Shown here: piece after piece, positions 1 through 7,154 of the stretch
How the letters are laid out: each line of letters opens with the position of its first letter
Position numbering within the stretch: the stretch's first letter is position 1
DNA from: Bacteroidales bacterium
GTDB taxonomy: Bacteria; Bacteroidota; Bacteroidia; Bacteroidales; SM23-62
DNA length: 18,788 nt
Reading direction: 5' to 3'
Assembly (NCBI GenBank): GCA_016783865.1
Contig: JADHVS010000075.1
Span: 1 to 18,788, forward strand
Translations under genes and position numbers: made by a program
The notes under the pieces: model-generated
Databases searched by the model: none
Told to the model about the DNA's origin: nothing
Seen by the model: only the letters and a program-made list of their open reading frames with translations

Positions 1-54
1 GATGAGGCTAAAAAAATGGCTGATACATTGTCCATGATAATAGGTTTAGTTTAA
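1..54 (+). CDS. C-terminal end of an unidentified protein (partial)
   Basis: Frame 1 is open from the first base to a TAA at 52-54 and gives 17 residues ending in the hydrophobic stretch TLSMIIGLV. The beginning lies outside the window. The residues look protein-like (DEAKKMADTL, helical and charged), but they are too few to assign a family, and such a short open frame could be chance. It matters mainly as the probable upstream neighbour of the scarred region that follows. Confidence 0.35.
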   Translation, partial: DEAKKMADTLSMIIGLV

Positions 55-363
55 GGAAGGAAATCAGGGTAATGGCATTGTAAATATTATCATCCGGCGC
101 ATAGATGAATTCATATTTAGTTATAAGGTCAGAAGCTAATATATGAAATCTTTGTTAAATGATGATCTGACATCAGTTAATCCATCGCTGAGAATCCCAT
201 TTATTCCGGATATAGATATGTAATTGACAACTAAATATAGAGTCATTGCCATCTCATAATTGAAATTCTTAAAAATAAATTTTGGCTGATGTTTCATATC
301 AAGTTAAGCGAAAAGAAATCAGGAGTTATGCTTTAACACAAGCAGGGAAACTGAACTATATGA
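55..363. other. AT-rich intergenic stretch with no supported gene
   Basis: About 310 bases of AT-rich sequence. It holds a 26-codon ATG frame from 143 and an ATG-less minus-strand frame of about 46 codons across roughly 15-155. Neither resembles anything I recognise. No tRNA, strong hairpin or TANNTTTG promoter box is visible. Confidence 0.5.
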
Positions 364-567
364 ATGTTGTTCATTTCCATTATGCTTATTCCTGTTGTTA
401 TTTCTGGTCAAACCAGGTGTAAAGTAGACATAAATATAGCCAGCCGGCAAGAAGAGGAAGTGAACGAACCGGATTATACTTCCTGGCCCATTGTTCTGGC
501 AGGAACTGGAACCTGGCCGGCCTTCTGGGATTTGGTAGTTTTTTTGTTGACCATCTGCTTGACATAG
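364..567 (+). pseudogene. N-terminal remnant of a secreted protein, cut by a junction
   Basis: An ATG at 364 opens a 67-codon frame that starts with a good signal peptide (MLFISIMLIPVVISGQT) followed by KVDINIASRQEEEVNEPDY and TSWPI. From memory, a conserved 'GR..EVNEPGYT.W' stretch just after the signal peptide is typical of some exported Bacteroidota proteins, perhaps glycan-related; this is unverified. After about residue 45 the frame stops making sense and overlaps, in another frame, the methyltransferase remnant that continues to 1010. I read this as the 5' end of one gene fused by deletion to the 3' part of another. A genuine short secreted peptide is the alternative but less likely. 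Confidence 0.4.
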
Positions 568-1010
568 GTTACCAGGATATAACTGTTCTTGATATTTCTG
601 AAAATGCCATTGAAAGAGCTAAAAAAAGACTTGGAGACAAGGGCAATAAAGTAAAATGGATAATTGCAGATGCTGCCGAATTTATTCTTTCAGAGAAATA
701 TGATTTCTGGCACGACAGGGCAACTTTTCATTTTCTGACCGACGAGAGGGAAATAGGAAAATATCTTAACACTATTAACACAAGTATTAAACCAACAGGT
801 TATATAGTCATTGGGACATTCTCCGATCAGGGACCTGAAAAGTGCAGCGGACTTGAGATCAAACAATACTCTGAACAAACAATAACTGCACTTTTTAAGA
901 TCTGTTTCAAAAAAATAAAGTGTATATTAATCGACCATAAAACACCCACCGGTACGAATCAGAATTTCATATTCTGTGGCTTCAGACGCAATCAGGAAAT
1001 CAGATCATAA
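525..1010 (+). pseudogene. Class I SAM-dependent methyltransferase, N-terminus missing
   Basis: The frame ending at the TAA 1008-1010 reads GFGSFFVDHLLDIGYQDI, then LDISENAIERAKKRLG (end of motif I and the acidic SAM-ribose loop), DAAEFI, KYDFWHDRATFHFLTDE, IVIGTFSDQGPEKCSGLEI and finally DHKTPTGTNQNFIFCGFRR. This pattern matches a familiar family of roughly 200-residue class I methyltransferases whose intact members begin about 60 residues earlier and carry a D-G-G-G SAM loop. Here the frame is open only back to a stop at 420, and residues before about 525 do not match the family. No start codon fits. The first quarter appears to have been replaced by the signal-peptide fragment from 364, so the gene is probably dead. 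Confidence 0.65.
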
Positions 1011-1334
1011 TATTTTCCTTTATTTTAGCTTTTCCCGTTCTGCCAGTATTATGAACGTTGTCTATAAAGTCTCAGAGGGGCTTCATTGTTAATATCCCAA
1101 GTAGTACAACATTTGAGGAAAGTCATACCAACGTCTCAAATAAAAGCGTAACTTCGCCAAAATTTAAGATTTGAGAATTTGCGCTAATATTTACTAAGTC
1201 CCTTCCCACAGTTAGTTCATCACAGCTCTACTTTTTAAATTCTTATATTGAACCCTTTAAAGATCAGGGTTTTGTGATAGATAAGCTTGTTCAGTATTTG
1301 TTCCTTGCTAAACAAACTTTTAATTTAATTTAGA
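1011..1334. other. Intergenic region upstream of the nitronate monooxygenase gene
   Basis: A 324-base AT-rich gap. No clear gene is present. Around 1035-1115 a minus-strand frame reads WDINNEAPLRLYRQRS, resembling the N-x-x-A-x-x-LY end of GNAT acetyltransferases; it is too short and interrupted to call. A loose promoter-like TTG and TATTTG pair lies near 1272-1300, but it does not match the TANNTTTG consensus. No strong hairpin is seen. Confidence 0.45.
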
Positions 1335-2414
1335 ATGAGAGAATTACGTATTGGAGATTTGAAAATCAGGGTTCCCATCATACAGGGGGGAATGGGGATT
1401 GGTATATCCATGTCAGGACTGGCAGGAGCGGTAGCGAACGAAGGCGGGGTTGGGGTGATTGCAGGTGCCTGTATTGGCATGTTGGAACCTGATTATGCCA
1501 GGAATTTTATTGATGCGAATATAAGGGCCCTGAAGAAAGAAATTCAGAAGGCAAGAGAAATTACCAATGGCGTCCTTGGTGTAAATATCATGGTTGCACT
1601 TACCAATTTCCAGGATTTGGTAAGAACAGCCATCGCTGAAAAAATTGATATCATTTTTTCAGGCGCCGGTCTTCCCATGAATTTACCCCAGTTTTTAACG
1701 AAGGAATCAAAAACAAAGCTTGTCCCAATCGTATCATCAGGAAGGGCGGCCAGGATTTTGTGTTCGAAATGGAAAGAACATTATGATTATCTCCCGGATG
1801 CCATTGTCGTTGAAGGACCAAAAGCCGGGGGACATCTCGGATTTAAACGGGAACAGCTTGATGATCCTGAATTTGCACTGGAACAGATATTACCCGATGT
1901 AATTGAAGAGGTAAAATATTTTGAAGAGAAGTACAATACTAAAATTCCGGTGATAGCAGCAGGAGGAATATATACCGGAGCAGATATCAAAGAAATAATG
2001 GATATGGGTGCATCAGGAGTTCAGTTGGGAACACGATTTGTAACCACAGATGAATGTGATGCTTCCATGAAGTTTAAGCAATCATACATTGATTCCTTTG
2101 AAAAAGATATGGAGATCATTAACAGCCCGGTTGGAATGCCAGGCCGGGCAATTAGAAATGATTTCATTGATAAGATAAACAGGGGGGAGAAGCGCCCGGT
2201 AAAATGTCCCTATAAATGTTTAAAGACCTGTAACATCGAATCCACTCCATATTGTATCGTAGCTGCGCTGTTTAATGCCATGAAAGGTAATTTCTATAAT
2301 GGCTTTGCATTCGCAGGGACAAATGCATTCATCGCCACAAAGATCATATCTGTTAAAGAAACTATTGATTCATTGATAAGTGAATTTAAAGATGCAGTGG
2401 CAAGAAAAAAGTAG
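1335..2414 (+). CDS. Nitronate monooxygenase-type NAD(P)H/FMN-dependent oxidoreductase
   Basis: This 359-residue protein is a TIM-barrel flavoprotein of the nitronate monooxygenase/2-nitropropane dioxygenase family, which uses FMN to oxidise alkyl nitronates or, in other members, reduces enoyl substrates. Family marks in order are VPIIQGGMGIGIS near residue 14, GVNIMVAL near 80, SGAGLP near 107, GPKAGGHLGF with the usual active-site His at 167, the FMN-phosphate stretch IPVIAAGGIYTG near 205 and GVQLGTRFV near 232. Unusually, the C-terminal part holds a cysteine set CX3CX3CX7C (C291, C295, C299, C307), which could bind a metal or Fe-S cluster. Start: ATG preceded by an AT-rich leader with no Shine-Dalgarno site, normal for this phylum. 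It stands alone as a single-gene unit. The physiological substrate cannot be read from sequence; an FabK-like role is the alternative. Confidence 0.88.
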   Translation: MRELRIGDLKIRVPIIQGGMGIGISMSGLAGAVANEGGVGVIAGACIGMLEPDYARNFIDANIRALKKEIQKAREITNGVLGVNIMVALTNFQDLVRTAIAEKIDIIFSGAGLPMNLPQFLTKESKTKLVPIVSSGRAARILCSKWKEHYDYLPDAIVVEGPKAGGHLGFKREQLDDPEFALEQILPDVIEEVKYFEEKYNTKIPVIAAGGIYTGADIKEIMDMGASGVQLGTRFVTTDECDASMKFKQSYIDSFEKDMEIINSPVGMPGRAIRNDFIDKINRGEKRPVKCPYKCLKTCNIESTPYCIVAALFNAMKGNFYNGFAFAGTNAFIATKIISVKETIDSLISEFKDAVARKK

Positions 2415-2594
2415 TATTATTCTTTTCAAACAGTAGTCATTTTGCATTACCTCAACATTTTCCTCCTCGAAAAATAATAGTGATTTTAAACAATCACAAC
2501 AGAATGATCAGTGGAAATATGGAACTGGTGGGATAAAGTTTTTCCCTGATCTGAAAAGAATTGATAATTTCTGCTGTAAGTATGCGGATTATTG

Positions 2595-2602
2595 TACATT
2601 TG
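2595..2602 (+). promoter_or_regulatory. Bacteroidota -7 promoter box for the DEAD-box helicase
   Basis: TACATTTG matches the TANNTTTG consensus of the Bacteroidota primary sigma factor and ends 17 bases before the helicase ATG, implying a very short leader. A clear TTG at the usual 19-21 bases upstream is not present, so support rests on the -7 box and its position. Confidence 0.45.
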
Positions 2603-2619
2603 CGGACTAATTTGAAAAC

Positions 2620-4317
2620 ATGGAATTTAAGGACTTAGGATTAAACACAGATCTTCAGAAAGCAGTTACAAAACTTGGATTTATAACTCCGACAGAAATA
2701 CAGGAAAAGACGATTCCCATCCTGGCAGAAGGTTCAAAGGATTTTGTGGGATTGGCTCAAACCGGAACCGGAAAAACAGCTGCGTACGGTTTGCCGTTAA
2801 TACAGCACGTAGATTTTAAAATTAAAAACACGCAGGGATTGGTAATTTGCCCGACCAGGGAACTTTGTATGCAAATAACAAAGGATCTGGAATCGTTTGC
2901 AAAATTTCAACCCGATGCAAATATTCTTCCGGTATATGGTGGAGCCAGTATTGAAGATCAGATCAGGAGGATTAACAGAGGTGTACAGATTGTTGTTGCT
3001 ACACCCGGAAGACTGTTGGATTTGATTAGCAGAAAGGCCATAAAATTGAATACCGTTCAAAGAGTTATTCTGGATGAGGCAGATGAAATGCTCAATATGG
3101 GATTTAAAGAGGATATTGATTCAATCCTGGAACAGACTCCGGATAAAAAACGGGTTTGGTTGTTCTCTGCCACGATGCCCAATGAGGTTCGTCGGATTGC
3201 AGAAAACTATATGGATAATCCAATTGAAATTCTTGTGGGGAAGAAAAACAGTCCGGCTGATAATATTGAGCACCGGTATTCTATGATGAAGGAAAAGGAC
3301 CGCTATTATGCCCTTAAAAGAATACTTGATTATTATCCTGATATATATGGTTTAATATTTTGCAGGACAAGAAGAGAAACCGGAGCTGTATCTGATAAGC
3401 TTGAGAAGGAAGGATACAATGTAGTTGCCTTGCACGGTGACCTTTCACAGTCGCAAAGAGATTCAGCCATGAAAAAATTCAGGGAAAGAACAGCTAAAAT
3501 ACTTGTAGCCACTGACGTTGCGGCAAGGGGGCTTGATGTTGAAGATATTAGCCATGTAATTCATTACAACCTGCCTGACGAGGTTGAAAACTATACTCAC
3601 AGAAGTGGCAGAACAGCCAGAGCCGGAAGATCAGGTATATCTCTTGCCCTGGCTAACACAAGAGAGCTGAATAAAATTCACCAGATTGAAAGGATCATTC
3701 AGTCAACCATTGAATATACACCGATTCCTTGTGCTGAAGATATTGGCGAGAAGAAGATGTACGCCCTGATGGACAGGGTCATTAAGACGCAAGTAGATGA
3801 AGATGCAATTGAACGTTATTGGCCGGTATTTTATGAGAAATTAAAAAATTTCTCTGCAGATGATATCGTGATGAAGTTCATTTCTGCAGAGTTAAATACT
3901 TTTTTGAGCTATTACAAAAATTCAGGCAACCTGAACGCTAACCAGGAACAGGTTGCTGGAGGTAGGAACCAGGAAAAGGGCGCAGAAGGAAGAAACCAGG
4001 ATAAAAGGAATGGGAAACCACAAAACAGAAACCTTTCCGGTGCTTCAACGAAGTTTTTTATCAATTTAGGTGATCGGCAGAATATGAACAAAGGAGCCCT
4101 GGTAAGACTTATTTGTACTGAAGCCAATATTGCAAGCCATCAGATCGGAAGAATTGATGTTTATCCGGGATCCTCAAATTTTGAGGTAGATAATATGGTT
4201 GCAAATACAATTTTACCAAAGGTCAGAACAGGGATCTATGAGGGAAAAACTTTTAATGTAAACATTTCCCGGGAAAGGGAATTACGCAGCAAAAAAGGCA
4301 AGAGAACCAGAATATAG
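2620..4317 (+). CDS. DEAD-box ATP-dependent RNA helicase with DbpA-type RNA-binding domain
   Basis: A 565-residue RNA helicase that unwinds short RNA duplexes, probably in ribosome assembly or RNA turnover. All core motifs are visible: Q motif with Q28, Walker A AQTGTGKT (K52), PTREL, TPGRLLD, DEAD at 152-155, SAT, FCRTRRE, ARGLDVEDISH and HRSGRTARAGR (H327). After the RecA domains come a helical region, a low-complexity linker at about 445-475 built from imperfect repeats (NQEQVAGGR, NQEKGAEGR, NQDKRNGK), then a DbpA-like RRM fold from about residue 477 (TKFFINLGDRQNMNKGAL) and a basic tail rich in Lys and Arg. The layout is that of the CsdA/DeaD group, not the shorter RhlE group. It is monocistronic, with a -7 box immediately upstream. 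Confidence 0.95.
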   Translation: MEFKDLGLNTDLQKAVTKLGFITPTEIQEKTIPILAEGSKDFVGLAQTGTGKTAAYGLPLIQHVDFKIKNTQGLVICPTRELCMQITKDLESFAKFQPDANILPVYGGASIEDQIRRINRGVQIVVATPGRLLDLISRKAIKLNTVQRVILDEADEMLNMGFKEDIDSILEQTPDKKRVWLFSATMPNEVRRIAENYMDNPIEILVGKKNSPADNIEHRYSMMKEKDRYYALKRILDYYPDIYGLIFCRTRRETGAVSDKLEKEGYNVVALHGDLSQSQRDSAMKKFRERTAKILVATDVAARGLDVEDISHVIHYNLPDEVENYTHRSGRTARAGRSGISLALANTRELNKIHQIERIIQSTIEYTPIPCAEDIGEKKMYALMDRVIKTQVDEDAIERYWPVFYEKLKNFSADDIVMKFISAELNTFLSYYKNSGNLNANQEQVAGGRNQEKGAEGRNQDKRNGKPQNRNLSGASTKFFINLGDRQNMNKGALVRLICTEANIASHQIGRIDVYPGSSNFEVDNMVANTILPKVRTGIYEGKTFNVNISRERELRSKKGKRTRI

Positions 4318-4385
4318 CTTTCCCGGAAAATATCAACTATACTTTACATATATAACAATCATTGCAATATTCCTGGCAATATCAG
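4318..4385. other. Short intergenic stretch after the helicase
   Basis: Sixty-eight AT-rich bases separate the helicase stop from the minus-strand pseudogene. A weak ATTGC...GCAAT inverted pair is present with no T-run, so I do not call a terminator. Confidence 0.4.
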
Positions 4386-4644
4386 TCAATAAATTATGTG
4401 TGGTTCTTCCAGGGGCTGATCTGGCAGAATTTTATAGCCTTCAGCAAATTTTTTCAATACAAAGGTTGACCTGCCAACCTGAACCATTCCATCACCCTGA
4501 TCTATTTAACGTTGACCAGTCTTCACTTATCAGCAATTGAGTTATTACTTCCACTGATGTTTCCGGGCTGGTGAAAAATAAATTTTGCACTTGAGCAGTA
4601 AATGAAATTAGAATGATGCAAACAATTAACAACAGATTAAACAT
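4386..4644 (-). pseudogene. Small secreted protein gene broken by an internal deletion
   Basis: On the minus strand an ATG at 4644 opens a 50-codon frame with a signal peptide (MFNLLLIVCIILISFTAQ) and then FTSPETSVEVITQLLISEDW, ending at a TGA (4494-4492). In the next frame the sequence continues sensibly as DQGDGMVQVGRSTF, VLKKFAEGYKILPD and QPLEEPHIIY to a TGA at 4388-4386. The two halves look like the beginning and end of one exported protein with its centre lost and the frame shifted at about 4490-4505. I do not recognise a named family. A simple frameshift is less likely because the total length is far below what the two termini suggest. Confidence 0.5.
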
Positions 4645-4696
4645 AGTTTTAACAAAGATAATATTATAATACTCTCCAAATTAAGTATAATTGATC

Positions 4697-5659
4697 ATGT
4701 CCCACTACAAGATAATTTATTTATTAACCATCATAATGGCATTGTCCCTGTCGAATTGTGAAGATTCACCGGACAATGAACCTTTCAAAATAAACCTGGA
4801 TAGTCTGACAATGGATAACTATCCAAAAGTTGATGGTTCAACGTCAACTCATCCTCTGCAAGTGTTGATTGCATGTAAATTACTGGGCGTTGAATATTCA
4901 TGGTCGCCATTCTGGTTTGATGAGACTTTCCGGATCTGGCCGTCATTTGATGACCATCCTGATATTGCACAATTTATTGTGGATAGTATTGTTCATAATG
5001 GAACTCATTCATCATTCGTTAATCTTATTGACAGGAAGACTGATATTATAATTGTTGCGCGCAGTGCCTCAGATGATGAAATTGATTTTGCAGATAGTGT
5101 GGGCGTTGAATTAATAACAATGCCTGTCGCTCTCGATGGTTTTGTTTTTATTGTAAATATTAATAATCCTGTTAATTCATTAACAGTGAAAGAGATACAA
5201 GATATTTATACGGGAAATATTATTAACTGGAATGAGGTTGGCGGGACAAATGCTGAGATTAATCCATATCAGAGAAATCCGAATTCAGGAAGCCAGGAAC
5301 TTATGTTATCTCTGGTAATGAAAGATTTAACAATGATGGATTTACCTGAAATGATCTTAATGGGGATGATGGGACCGATATACCGGATTACAGATGACAG
5401 AAATGGATTGGGTTATACTGTTTACTTTTTTGAACAGTTTATGGCACCAAATGACAGTTTAAAATTACTTGCTGTTAATGGAGTTGTTCCGGGATACAAT
5501 ACGTTACAAAAAGAAGAATATATTTATACGACCGAGGTGTATGCTGTAATCCGCGCAGATCTCGACAAATCATCAAATGCATACCATTTATACCAGTGGC
5601 TTACGACTGATGAAGGACAAAGTGCAATTGAAGAAAGCGGTTATATACCTTACTACTAA
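4697..5659 (+). CDS. PstS-like phosphate ABC transporter substrate-binding lipoprotein
   Basis: A 320-residue exported solute-binding protein of the PstS/PBP-like fold that captures phosphate or a similar oxyanion. I choose the ATG at 4697 over an in-frame TTG at 4691 because it directly precedes the signal peptide MSHYKIIYLLTIIMALSLSNC; Cys21 is the probable lipidation site, with an unusual Asn before it. The acidic run after the cysteine (CEDSPDNE) resembles a Bacteroidota surface-export signal. The phosphate-loop signature GSTSTHPL is at 47-54, followed by SARSASDDE-like (IIIVARSASDDE), VNINNPVNSLTVKEIQDIYTG, INWNEVGG and RNPNSGSQELML. No PstC, PstA, PstB or PhoU gene is adjacent, so it is an orphan binding protein here; a sensory or surface-scavenging role is possible. 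Confidence 0.82.
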   Translation: MSHYKIIYLLTIIMALSLSNCEDSPDNEPFKINLDSLTMDNYPKVDGSTSTHPLQVLIACKLLGVEYSWSPFWFDETFRIWPSFDDHPDIAQFIVDSIVHNGTHSSFVNLIDRKTDIIIVARSASDDEIDFADSVGVELITMPVALDGFVFIVNINNPVNSLTVKEIQDIYTGNIINWNEVGGTNAEINPYQRNPNSGSQELMLSLVMKDLTMMDLPEMILMGMMGPIYRITDDRNGLGYTVYFFEQFMAPNDSLKLLAVNGVVPGYNTLQKEEYIYTTEVYAVIRADLDKSSNAYHLYQWLTTDEGQSAIEESGYIPYY

Positions 5660-5735
5660 TTGAAAATGAATTACGGGTTTTTTCTTACATTGCCGGTTTA
5701 CACGAATAAGTAAAAGCTTTTAGTAAATCTAAATC

Positions 5736-6464
5736 ATGAAGAAACTCATTCAATACACTGGCATTTCCTTACTGTTATTGGGTGCAGAATATATAACTGC
5801 ACAGTTGCCCGTTTTATCCGATCCTGTTGTTGAGAAAATAGATATCAGCTTTCAGTTCCTGGAGGGACCGGTATGGATGGATGGTAAAATACTGTTTAGC
5901 GATATTCCTGCCAATAAGGTTTATCAATGGACAGAGGAAGATGGCAGTTCTGTATTCCTGGAACCTTCGGGTAATTCAAACGGGCTGGCTTTGGATTCAC
6001 AGGGAAGATTATTGCTTGCTCAGCATGGGAAAAGACAGGTTGCCGTATTGCTTGAGAATAATTCAGATAGTACATTGGCCGGTGAGTATGAAGGGAAGAG
6101 GTTGAACAGCCCAAACGATATCACCGTCCGTTCTGATGATGCATTCTATTTTACTGATCCGCCCTACGGGATTAACCCTGCAGATTCAGAACTGGGTTAC
6201 TCTGGGATTTATTTATATACGGCTTCAGGAGAGCTGCGTCTTATGGATAAATCCCTTAATCGTCCAAATGGTATTGTTCTGTCTCCGGATGAAAGTATAT
6301 TATATGTCAGTGATTCAGAAGCAAGAAAAATTTATACCTGGGAGACCGATGGAGATACCATCCTGAATAAAACACTTTTTGCTTCCATGTCTCCCCCTGG
6401 CAATGCGGATGGCATGAAAACGGATGGGAATGGATTTCTCTATGCCACAGGACCGGCAGGCTGA
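5736..6464 (+). CDS. SMP-30/gluconolactonase family protein, 3'-truncated
   Basis: An exported six-bladed beta-propeller of the SMP-30/gluconolactonase/LRE family, lactone hydrolases that need a divalent metal. After a signal peptide (MKKLIQYTGISLLLLGAEYITAQ) it shows EGPVW with metal ligand E43, NGLALD, SPNDI (N127), FTDPPYG, RPNGIVLSPD (N178) and NADGMKTD (D225), so all expected metal ligands are present. The protein stops at GFLYATGPAG, exactly where family members continue with a final blade of about 50-70 residues closing the propeller. The stop arises from a junction with unrelated sequence. The 242-residue product lacks its last blade and is probably inactive, although the catalytic residues remain. 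It lies 76 bases after the PstS-like gene with no visible terminator between them. Confidence 0.75.
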   Translation: MKKLIQYTGISLLLLGAEYITAQLPVLSDPVVEKIDISFQFLEGPVWMDGKILFSDIPANKVYQWTEEDGSSVFLEPSGNSNGLALDSQGRLLLAQHGKRQVAVLLENNSDSTLAGEYEGKRLNSPNDITVRSDDAFYFTDPPYGINPADSELGYSGIYLYTASGELRLMDKSLNRPNGIVLSPDESILYVSDSEARKIYTWETDGDTILNKTLFASMSPPGNADGMKTDGNGFLYATGPAG

Positions 6465-6610
6465 TCAACAGATTTGATGAAGGCAATATGCCTGCCGGAG
6501 AATATACTTATTCATGGGAAGCCGTTGAATTAATTGCCGGGGATTACTTTATCTGCATAAATAACGGGAATTCCAGAGAAGTGATGCGCTGCGTCAAAAT
6601 GGGCGACTAG
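6458..6610 (+). pseudogene. C-terminal fragment resembling a type IX secretion sorting domain
   Basis: In the frame ending at the TAG 6608-6610 the sequence reads RLINRFDEGNMPAGEYTYSW, then EAVELIAGDYFICINNGNSR and EVMRCVKMGD. This matches the shape of FlgD-Ig-like/Por secretion C-terminal domains: 'G.mpaGeytysWd....aGiYfc.i..g......k.vk'. It begins where the SMP-30 frame terminates and is one frame away from it. It has no start of its own. I infer that the end of a secreted protein was joined to the SMP-30 gene by deletion. If the junction had kept frame, the product would have been a propeller with a sorting tail. Confidence 0.5.
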
Positions 6611-6639
6611 AAATGTGCGGTGCAACAGGGATAGCAGGA

Positions 6640-7131
6640 TCATATATATTTCACGTAAACCAGTTTATCGTCATTAAGATCATAGAAATTTTCGAACCTT
6701 GCTTTAAGTAAATAACTATTGCGTTCGTAGAATGCCCTTGTGGGGGCATATTGATCTTTTGAGGACGTTTCGACATAAATGCCAGTGCCCCCGGATTCCC
6801 GGATGAGTCTCTCAGTTTCTCCCAGTATTTTTCTGCCGATGCCCTGGTTCATGAAATCACTGTGCGTTACGATCCAGTAAAGATCGTAGCTGTGGAGGGT
6901 ACAGGGTATCAGCCCGTAACAGCTGTAAGCCACCGTTTCCCCTTCCATATCTGCAAACAGAAACTCGTAGCCGCTTTCTGGTCCTTTCCGGATACGTTCC
7001 ACTACAAGTTCAACAGCAATAGCTGTTTCGTCATCCCTGAAGAATCCTGTGGACCTTACCATTATTTCAACCCTGGAGGGATCGGTATTACGAACCTCCC
7101 TTCTCAGTAACAGCTTTTCATCCTCTTTCAC
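6640..7131 (-). CDS. GNAT family N-acetyltransferase, last gene of the KamA/ATP-grasp cluster
   Basis: A 163-residue acetyl-CoA-dependent N-acyltransferase. Visible marks are the family-typical MVRSTGFFRDDETAIAVELV (24-43), YDLYWIVTH (82-90), the acetyl-CoA pyrophosphate loop MNQGIGRKIL (94-103), YVETSSKDQYAPTRAFYERN (119-138) and DDKLVYVK at the end. The usual first Arg/Gln of the Q-x-x-G-x-G loop is Met94. The start is a GTG at 7131, because an in-frame stop lies just upstream and the ATG nearby is out of frame. It follows the second ATP-grasp gene by 23 bases. In that context it most likely acetylates an amino group made or attached by the upstream enzymes. It is much shorter than the known beta-lysine acetyltransferase AblB, so it is not simply AblB. 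Confidence 0.85.
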   Translation of the reverse strand: MKEDEKLLLRREVRNTDPSRVEIMVRSTGFFRDDETAIAVELVVERIRKGPESGYEFLFADMEGETVAYSCYGLIPCTLHSYDLYWIVTHSDFMNQGIGRKILGETERLIRESGGTGIYVETSSKDQYAPTRAFYERNSYLLKARFENFYDLNDDKLVYVKYI

Positions 7132-7154
7132 TAGTAAATATTATCATGGACGTT

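Noticed and set aside
1035..1115. Minus-strand stretch reading WDINNEAPLRLYRQRS, like the end of a GNAT acetyltransferase
   Set aside because: Only about 14 residues, with a stop straight after and no upstream domain; too little to call even as a remnant.
2470..2495. GTGATT/AATCAC hairpin after the nitronate monooxygenase gene
   Set aside because: The T-rich flank lies on the wrong side for the plus-strand gene and no minus-strand gene ends here.
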